A stretch of 14,574 bases of DNA. It comes from Podochytrium sp. JEL0797 (Eukaryota; Chytridiomycota; Chytridiomycetes; Chytridiales; Chytriomycetaceae). The notes under the pieces were generated by a model. It was given only the letters and a program-made list of their open reading frames with translations, was not told the DNA's origin and did no database searches. Of this stretch, positions 8,949 through 14,574 are shown piece after piece. Both the position numbers and the translations under genes were made by a program. The first letter of the stretch is position 1. Each line of letters begins with the position of its first letter. Where the stretch lies: positions 1 to 14,574 of the forward strand of contig JADGJG010000659.1 of NCBI GenBank assembly GCA_027596195.1, read 5' to 3'.

Positions 8949-9427
8949 CCTCCTCCTTTTTCTCCTCACATGCATCCGCGTCTCCAAATCTCCCGCGCTT
9001 CGAGACAGCAGCGTGTCCATCTGGAGAATGCATCTCCTTTCGTTTCGAATGCACAGCACACCTCCTCGAATTTTTCAATACGACGATGGAGGCGTGGTAC
9101 CCTCTTCCTCCAAAAATTCCAAAAAATTCCCCTTCGACATCATCTTCACCCGCTTCTGCAAATTCCTTCTCGTCAAAACCACCACGAACCGCAAACACAT
9201 CCTCAACCCGCCTCTCCTCCCTTCCAGTCCCTCCAGCCTCGTCCCGGTCACACCCAACACCACCAACACCGCCAACCGCGATTCTCACCTCGTCCACGCG
9301 TTTGCAGATGAAAAAGTAGTGAGGAAGGTTTGTGAACTGTTGCTATCACACCAACGAAATCGTTCAAAGCTGCACGTTCCATTGCGGCGGCTCGCCGCAG
9401 CGCAAGCAGACAAAAAAACGCAACCAT
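8866..9427 (-). CDS. Possible two-exon minus-strand gene with acidic C-terminus, unrecognised
   Basis: Model: ATG at 9427, exon 9427-9289, intron 9288-9156 (GTGAG...TTGCAG), exon 9155-8866, 142 residues with phases closing. The N-terminus is hydrophobic (MVAFFCLLALRRAAA), the middle contains EDDVEGEFFGIFGGRGYHAS, and the tail is acidic (DEDSACGDDDSDVEEDADA). The minus strand is G-rich over the second exon with purine-first codons, matching 3' exons of confident genes. An alternative model keeps 9288-9156 as coding and reads a Cys-pair segment (VCLRCGEPPQWN) through a 39-base intron upstream. Another alternative is Ser/Pro-rich coding on the + strand at 8870-9319. The function is unknown. Confidence 0.35.
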
Positions 9428-9565
9428 AATAAAGCAAAACCTCTATTCCTCAACAAAGTTATTCCCATTCCAAAATAGCACTAGGCTTGCCACTCCCTGT
9501 GGCCACACTCCACTTGCGTCCGGTTTCCGACAACGTAAGATCCGTAAATGAGATATCGCGCCTCG
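9425..9565 (-). pseudogene. Inverted partial duplicate of the GH26 gene 3' end
   Basis: Read on the minus strand, this segment matches 2645 to about 2785: cgaggcgcgatatctc, acggatctt, tcggaaaccgga, then aagtggagtgtggccacagg and gagtggcaag, and on past the stop codon into gttgaggaatagag of the 3' UTR. The GH26 frame is still open and ends at the equivalent TAA, with changes such as LALSETGHKW to LTLSETGRKW and ILERE to ILEWE. Two single-base insertions lie after the stop. Beyond 9570 the similarity stops, so no catalytic domain or membrane helix is present. It is a non-functional tail fragment. Confidence 0.85.
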
Positions 9566-9936
9566 CGGGAGGGTCACGGTAATCGAGTTTAAGGTTTGTC
9601 GAAGCCTGCGTGTTGGTGACACATTTTGGAGTTGTGGTGCAGGTGGATTTGAAAAGTGAGTGTATTTGTCAAAGGGATGCACCGGTTCGCCTTGCGAGGG
9701 TTGTCAAGAATGGGGGTGTTTGGAACCCGCGTTTTAACCGCGTTCTGACGCAAACTGCACCGGGTCATCCCTTGGCACAGACGCCTTACAGAAACGCGTT
9801 CCCAGTGTGAACTTGAATCGCAATTTAGGGAGAGGGTAGACGCGGGTTATCGGTGGAAGAGGAGGAATTTTGTTTATTTTTCGGACGCACTCACTTCTTG
9901 CACTTGGCCAAAAAAACAAAAAAAAACAAAAAGAAA
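9566..9936. other. Intergenic region upstream of NDC1
   Basis: I support no gene here. It lies between the GH26 tail fragment and the NDC1 start. The last ~30 bases (9909-9936) are an A-rich leader interrupted by C, directly before the ATG. A short open frame from 9853 (MEEEEF...) is in frame with NDC1 but is probably the 5' UTR. Confidence 0.45.
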
Positions 9937-12209
9937 ATGGAGACATCGAATCTTCGACGCCGCGCTTTGTTTGGCAAAGAAGGCGCAGCCTCTTCTGGGG
10001 CCGTGTCTCTGTCCTCGTCGAATGCGTCTTCGTCTTCTTCTTCACGCGCTGTGACATCTTCATCTTCTGCGTTTGGCGCCTTGTTGAAGCAGCGGAGGCA
10101 GCGCAGTGCCGGGCTTCGTCTGTGCGTGTCTCTTGGTGCTGCCGTGTTTTGTTGTAGTGCACCGCAGGGTGGAGTGGAGTTTGGCCTTGTTGGTAACTTG
10201 GTTGATTTTTATTTATTTCTATTTATTTTGTATTACCACATACAGAAGCACTCCTGCGCATCCTTTTCGCGGCCCTCCTCTCTCTCGCCCCTCTGGTCCC
10301 CACCGCCCATTTCCTTTCGCACAACGCGACTCCGCTGCGCGCCTCGCTCTCCTCGGCCGCCCTACTGATCCTTTCGGCTCCCGTTCTCAAACTTGTTCGA
10401 GAATTCGTGCTGCGTGTCGACGACAAAGCGTACGGTCTATCCATCCCCTCAAACCCCAACACTTGTCTCACCAAACGAAAAAAAAACAACACAGCCCGTG
10501 GTCCTACACCCTCCCTGCTCTCCTCATCCTTGGCCCGACCTTCATCGCCATCGATCACTGCTTTGACCGCAGACAACTCCACTTTCCTCCAATCAACGTA
10601 AAAACAAAAACTCTGTCCCCCGTGGTTGCATGCAACTAACCCTTTCGTTTTCTCCAAGCGCACCTACACCCAAACCCTCGTTTCTCTCATACCCACAATC
10701 TTTGGCCGGTCCCTCCGCTTCTCGATCCTTTATTCCGGAGTTTACCACTCTTGGGCGACGCTTCTCCGCCTCTTTGTCGCGACTGCTTCGCCTCTTCCTA
10801 ATGCTACTGCGTTTCTGCATCTCGTCATGACTGTTGCGTTCGTTACATTGCTTTGGGAGACCATGTACGCTTCCATCGCGATTTCGTTGACGGAACCAAT
10901 TGTGTTTCCTGTTGGGATGAATCGGGTTGAGGCTGTTCTTGCCGTGTTGGAGGATGACACGACTTCACGGTTTGATGTTGAGGTTGCGTTTCGGGAGTTG
11001 GTATGTGTTGCGGGGGATGTGGATCCGAGGGGGAGAAAGAGTGTGTTTTCGGATGCGGGTGGGGATGGTGGGGAGGGGGTGGGGGGGAGTGTGATGAGGA
11101 ATCCGTTTAATTCGATTGATGCTTCGATAAGGATGGCGCAGGAGTTTTATGGGGGGGTGGATGGGAATGGGGGTGGGAATGGCGGGGTTTGGGTGAGGGT
11201 TGCGGCGGTTTGTTTGAAGAGGGTGGAGGAGGTGAGGGAAAAGTTGGAGGTGGTGCAGAGGGAGGTGGAAGAGGTGGGAGGTGCGGGTGTGAGGAAGGTG
11301 GGGGGTAAGGTGGGTGGAGGTGGGGTGGGTGGGCAGCAGTTGTCGTTGTTGCAGCAGCAACAAAATAATGGCCGTGTTACGTCTCCGTCACCGTTGAAAC
11401 GCAACAAGATTCTTACGGGGGCGGTGAAGCCGAGTCCTGGGAAGCAGGGGCCGGTGGATTCGTTGTTGCAGGCGATGCAGGTTCCGGATGGGGGTGTTGG
11501 TGGTGGAAAGAATGTTGGAGGCGGTGCTGGCGGGGTGTACAAGGTTCATGCGGCGGTGGAGGGGAAGAATGAGTTTGGGTGGAGTGGGATGTGGGAGCAG
11601 GTTGTTGCGTTTGTTGGGATGGGCAAAGGTGGGCAGGTGGTGGCCAAGAAGAACAAAAAGAAGGTGGAGTCGATGGAGAAGGTTGTGGAGCGCGTGTTTG
11701 GGGAGTATCAGGTGTTGGCGTTTGCGATTGAATGTGAGTGCTGTACTCCCTCTCGTTGTGTTTTTTTTTTCGCACCGTTTTTTTCCTTTTCCTCCTCGCG
11801 TTTCGTATACTCACGCGACAACCCCATGATCCAGGTGTCGCCAAGCTCTTGATTGCAGGCACAAAAGAAGACCCCTACGGCACCGTCCAACGCGACATTC
11901 CCGTGGTTGTGGAAACCTTAGTCCGCACGCTCATGGCTGTCGAAACGTTTGTTGCGCGGCCACCTGTGGAGACGATGACGAGTGCGGGGACCGTGGTTTT
12001 GAGGGAGCCGGGGGCTGTGATTTGTGGTGAGTTTTTGTATTTGGCGGGGGGGAGGGGGTTGTGTTTTGTTGACACTTTTTTTATTTGATTTAGTGTTGCA
12101 GAGGAACGTTTATTTTATTACGACGGGGTTGGAGGGGCATTTGGCGAGGTACAAGTTTGATGCGAGGGTTGCGGGGAAGGTGAAGCGGTTTCTCGAGTTT
12201 ATGGAGTGA
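9937..12209 (+). CDS. NDC1: NDC1 transmembrane nucleoporin / spindle-pole insertion protein, 6 exons
   Basis: Exons: 9937-10192, 10246-10429, 10495-10597, 10659-11733, 11835-12026, 12094-12209, giving 641 residues (yeast Ndc1 is about 655). Ndc1 anchors nuclear pore complexes, and in fungi spindle pole bodies, in the nuclear envelope. After a basic, Ser-rich N-terminus come hydrophobic segments in LRLCVSLGAAVFCCSA, EALLRILFAALLSLAPLVP, ASLSSAALLILSAPVLKLV, WSYTLPALLILGPTFIAID and FLHLVMTVAFVTLLWETMYA. These fit the six-helix N-terminal half. LHFPPINRTYTQTLVSLIPT and SLTEPIVFP follow. The nucleoplasmic/cytosolic half has a Gly- and Val-rich low-complexity region (about residues 310-420). The diagnostic end is LLIAGTKEDPYGTVQRDIP, VVVETLVRTLMAVETFV, then a short C-terminal exon (NVYFITTGLEGHLARYKFDA). 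AATAAA lies 7 bases after the stop (12216-12221). Intron 2 uses a GTACGG donor, chosen on phase; exon 1 is the least certain. Confidence 0.8.
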
Positions 12210-12410
12210 TTGAAAAATAAATCAGCTATTTGATTGAATATGATTGTGGAAATTGGGTGAGGGGTTTGTTTGGGCTGGCAAGAAGGGTTCACTAATCACT
12301 GCCACTATTCCATGACTTCAAATTCCCAAATCGAAGGAGTCTCTCGCGTTTCCAGTTCCTTCTATGTGTTGGAAATACAGTCTGGGTGTATGCAGCAGGC
12401 TTTGGGGCAC

Positions 12411-12657
12411 TCAACATGCGCTTTCTTCCATGTCAAATCCAATTGCAGTTGGGCTCCTCTTTTGCAGGTTCTATTCCTGTCGTTGGTGTCAGCCTTGCTG
12501 AGATTCGGGTACTTCTCGCATTGAATCAAACAAATTGTAAGGCGACGGTTTTCGATGGGTTTGTGAGGTATGGTGGGGTGGTGATGGATTCGGACTGGCC
12601 TGCTGGGGCATGGATTTTTTTTTGAGGCTGGGAGTGGCCTTCTTGGCTCTCGTTTCC
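12411..12657 (-). pseudogene. Possible HMG/YABBY-like gene remnant or last exons
   Basis: On the minus strand after a CAG acceptor at 12660-12658, a frame reads ETRAKKATPSLKKKSMPQQ, then SPPHHTSQTHRKPSPYNLFD and SMRE. RKPSPYNLF..MRE resembles the start of HMG/YABBY-like domains (SxYNLFMKE). The expected rest of the domain appears in a different frame: KYPNLSKADTNDRN, and then LTWKKAHVECPK, which resembles the W-K-x-A-P-E-N-P-K ending. That suggests a frameshift. Alternatively a 42-base intron (12512-12471) gives NLQKRSPTAIGFDMEESAC and a stop at 12411. No start codon or upstream exons were found. Confidence 0.3.
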
Positions 12658-12975
12658 CTGAATTTTCGACAGAGAAAGAGGAAAGGAAATTTTTTAAAAA
12701 ATCGAATAAAAGAAAAACAGGCAGAAGTTTGGAAGTGTTCACAAGTGACTCAGTGAAGATTTAGAGCTGTTCTGGTTTTTTTTTAATGTTGCACTGTCAG
12801 AGAATATGAAGTGCAGATTGGTTGCATTCCTTGCTTATTTCAGCCTCTTCAGAACCACCAAATGAACAAGGAAAGTCTTTACACCACCCACATTTTTGGA
12901 TTGTTTGAGATGGTTCCGAATTTTTCTCAATTATGCTCAACGCTTCAGCAAAACGAAAAAACAAAACCCATTTCT

Positions 12976-13004
12976 TGTGTGTGTGCCTGTGTGTGTGTGT
13001 GTGG
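12976..13004. repeat. GT-rich microsatellite
   Basis: (GT)n broken once by GCC, ending in GTGTGTGTGTGTGTGG. Lies in the gene-poor region. Confidence 0.8.
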
Positions 13005-13263
13005 TCGCAAAAGTGGCGCCCAAAAAAAGAATTGTCAACAAATTGATCGCGATCCCTTTCCAACATCAGAGTGTTGAGAGTCGACAGGACTCGTGTTTTT
13101 CTTCCCAACTCACTTTTGGCAAACTTCGCCACATGCATATAACTCAGACATTTTTCTCCCAAAAACACCAACTTCTCGCGAACACCAAGACCATTGGTAT
13201 TTTGCTCGACACTGCAACACCAAAGCACCATGCAACAGATTAAGAGTCAGCCTGCGCCACTTG

Positions 13264-13396
13264 CAGCAGCTCGGCATCAGCAATATTGAACAGTTTTTGA
13301 GTTGCTGATCTATTGGCACTCAATTCTTGCCAGCAGCTCGGCTCAGCAATATCGAACAGTTTTTGAGTCCCTGAACTTTTGGCACTCAAAAAGCCG
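13264..13396. repeat. 67-bp imperfect tandem repeat, two copies
   Basis: Copy 1 starts cagcagctcggcatcagcaa at 13264 and copy 2 starts cagcagctcggctcagcaat at 13331. Both continue with at(t/c)gaacagtttttgag, then a ctga segment and ttggcactcaa. They differ by small indels and substitutions. No coding role is clear. Confidence 0.75.
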
Positions 13397-13739
13397 CAAA
13401 ACCATCATAATTTTCACGCTCAAACAAGTGTCCTTCTACTTTCTACCACCCCTGCTACATCTCCTATCGGAAACTCCCAGCCAAAACCTCCTGCAACTAC
13501 TACTGCGCACACTCGTATCATAGTCGTTTTTCCGCCGGACACCACTCAGAAGTCATTCATTCATTCGTCTGACATCACACGCCATTTGCTCTCCCCAACC
13601 CCCTCTGAACCCTTACCACCCGTTCCTGCCGTTCGATCGGACTTTATTCCTTGCACTGGGTGCAAAAGCTATCAATCTTAAGTGAAAAAAGTCCCATCGT
13701 TTCTTTTTCATATGTGTCACCAAATCCACACAAGAATGA

Positions 13740-14114
13740 GCAATAAAATTTCCTGGCACCTCTGAACAAAATCGTGCACGCCTTCAACTCATCCACAACC
13801 ACCTCCACAGCTCACTCCAGAGTCTGATCCCCAATGACCTCACAATGGCGCATGGTACCATTCTTCTACTCGAAAAGCAATCCGCCAATGCTCGTTATCA
13901 ACCTGGACGTGCCTCCATGATCACCAATTATTGTACCAACCTCAAGATGCAACCCAACAAGCAGCTCATCAGTTTCACCAACCGCGTTTTCAAACTCCAT
14001 GAAACCATGAACGACACTCCAAATGAACCGATATTCTCACCATGGAGACGATTCTCACCATGGAGACGATTCTCTGTTTTCAAAACAACTTGGCACCACC
14101 AGCGTGAAGTTTAA
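13740..14114 (+). pseudogene. Ty1/copia gag-like fragment (truncated retrotransposon)
   Basis: Frame 0 is open from 13740 (just after a TGA) to TAA 14112-14114. The product includes SLQSLIPNDLT, LLLEKQSANARYQPGRASMI, TNYCTNLKMQPNKQLISFTN and RVFKLHETMND. This matches the core of copia-type gag polyproteins: an LKM..xxS(V/L)xxFxNRxxxL pattern after a helix ending in A/R residues. There is no initiator region, zinc knuckle, protease, integrase or reverse transcriptase. After NEPIF the frame enters an 18-bp tandem repeat (FSPWRR twice) and then copy 1 of the 187-bp element, whose sequence supplies the stop. It is a relic, not an active element. Confidence 0.6.
14033..14074. repeat. 18-bp tandem repeat at the gag break point
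   Basis: The unit attctcaccatggagacg occurs at 14033 and 14051, followed by a partial attctc. It encodes FSPWRR repeats in the gag frame and borders the 187-bp element by about 9 bases. Confidence 0.85.
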
Positions 14115-14269
14115 TTAAGCAAGCCTCCCACAAACCGATCAGGCACGTTAAATACAAGATATAATATGCAAAAACAGTGTTTGAGGTCTTATTAGTACGT
14201 CTTTTGAAGCCAAACGCAGTTTACTCGTGGTGAGTAAACTGCACTAACGCTCGCAAAAAGACCAAATAA
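14083..14269. repeat. 187-bp direct repeat, copy 1
   Basis: Starts aaacaacttggcaccaccag and ends gaccaaataa. It recurs at 14387 with only about five differences (AAGC/ATC-type substitutions, GATCAGG/GATCCGG, one extra A, ATTAG/ATTCG, ACGCAG/ACCCAG). Nested inverted repeats occupy its second half. It could be part of a small nonautonomous element or a repeat-family terminus. No coding capacity is convincing. Confidence 0.9.
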
Positions 14270-14274
14270 GACCT
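14184..14274. repeat. Nested foldback (three stems) in the direct repeat
   Basis: Outer arms aggtcttatt (14184-14193) and aataagacct (14265-14274). Middle arms gtctttt (14199-14205) and aaaagac (14256-14262). Inner arms gcagtttactc (14216-14226) and gagtaaactgc (14232-14242) with a 5-base loop. All arms pair perfectly. Copy 2 keeps the inner stem (14522-14546, one base pair shorter) and the middle stem; its outer right arm would fall beyond the window. Confidence 0.85.
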
Positions 14275-14386
14275 GATATTTGGCAGAGATGCTCTTAAGA
14301 GTATTACAAGACGATTTGGAAGGAGAAATTGCGGATCCGAGCTGTCTAGCACAACGCCAATTGCTCTCGCATTTTTTGTGCACCAC

Positions 14387-14574
14387 AAACAACTTGGCAC
14401 CACCAGCGTGAAGTTTAATTAATCAAGCCTCCCACAAACCGATCCGGCACGTTAAATACAAGATATAATATGCAAAAAACAGTGTTTGAGGTCTTATTCG
14501 TACGTCTTTTGAAGCCAAACCCAGTTTACTCGTGGTGAGTAAACTGCACTAACGCTCGCAAAAAGACCAAATAA
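14387..14574. repeat. 187-bp direct repeat, copy 2 (reaches window end)
   Basis: Same orientation as copy 1, offset 304-305 bases, about 97% identical by eye. It continues to the last base of the window, so the true right border is not seen. The 117-base spacer between copies (14270-14386) is not found left of copy 1, so a simple 304-bp satellite is not shown. Confidence 0.88.

Larger units (their letters stand above)
12210..13739. other. Gene-poor region right of NDC1
   Basis: It holds a possible minus-strand gene remnant (12411-12657), a GT microsatellite (12976-13004), a 67-bp tandem repeat (13264-13396), and a Pro/Thr-rich open frame at 13379-13681 (100 codons, ending CTGCKSYQS) that could be degraded retroelement coding. 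Several frames on both strands between 12797 and 13243 are open for 90-145 codons without recognisable domains. I do not call genes there. Confidence 0.4.

Noticed and set aside
8506..9429. 308-codon + strand ORF
   Set aside because: Its first half is rich in His, Pro, Arg and Ser with few acidic residues and no domain. It is exactly in register with the minus-strand frame that has coding-like codons, so I treat it as an antisense shadow, while noting the locus as unresolved.
10965..11542. Pro/His/Thr-rich minus-strand ORFs
   Set aside because: They are the antisense of the Gly/Val-rich NDC1 exon (GGN gives NCC), a composition artefact.
12294..12625. Plus-strand frame ending in GAWIFF
   Set aside because: It looks partly coding and ends G-rich, but it has no early ATG and is in exact antisense register with the Cys-rich minus-strand frame that has better codon pattern. 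Left undecided rather than called.
8206..13004. CRISPR-like or satellite interpretation of dinucleotide and tandem repeats
   Set aside because: The AC/GT tracts and two-copy tandems have no spacer-repeat structure, and the genome is eukaryotic.
13379..13681. Pro/Thr-rich + ORF
   Set aside because: Could be degraded retroelement or chance low complexity; no conserved motif, so mentioned only in the region entry.
14192..14403. Two short minus-strand ORFs across the repeats
   Set aside because: They sit over foldback arms and repeat borders, and differ between copies; not credible genes.
1..14574. tRNA or rRNA genes
   Set aside because: No cloverleaf with A/B box spacing or rRNA-like conserved stretch was noticed on reading; a tRNA scan would be decisive.

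Overview
The window is eukaryotic nuclear DNA, most likely from an early-diverging (chytrid-like) fungus. I infer this from intron-dense genes with short GT-AG introns (about 35-130 nt, several with CTAAC/CTAAT-like branch sites), a fungal-type mitochondrial cysteine synthase, an Ndc1 nucleoporin, an UNC93-like transporter, a GH26 glycosidase, and a Ty1/copia gag-like remnant. The exact taxon is not established. All exon models were built by hand from splice signals and reading-phase continuity.

Layout, left to right. (1) 1-468 (+) is the 3' end of an unrecognised gene with an internal repeat. (2) 765-2752 (+) is an eight-exon GH26 (beta-mannanase family) gene with a signal peptide and a C-terminal membrane anchor. 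(3) 3170-4699 (+) is a four-exon UNC93-like membrane protein. (4) 5408-6949 (+) is a seven-exon, membrane-anchored, MCY1-type cysteine synthase preceded by short upstream ORFs. (5) 7088-8405 (+) is a four-exon F-box protein. (6) 8406-9430 is ambiguous; I favour a short + gene facing a two-exon - gene. (7) About 9425-9565 (-) is an inverted partial duplicate of the GH26 3' end. (8) 9937-12209 (+) is a six-exon NDC1 nucleoporin. (9) 12210-14574 is gene-poor: a possible minus-strand HMG/YABBY-like remnant, microsatellites, a 67-bp tandem repeat, a copia gag-like fragment, and two direct copies of a ~187-bp element containing nested inverted repeats.

The confident genes share no pathway. They are separate housekeeping or accessory functions: extracellular mannan digestion, membrane transport or regulation, sulfur amino-acid synthesis, ubiquitin targeting, and nuclear pore or spindle pole insertion. 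I see no operon-like or defence-type system. The items most worth following are the inverted GH26 tail duplication that abuts a candidate start codon, the foldback direct repeats at the right edge, a within-gene C-rich to G-rich strand gradient seen in most genes, a predicted calcium loop inside the GH26 domain, and the upstream ORFs of the cysteine synthase.
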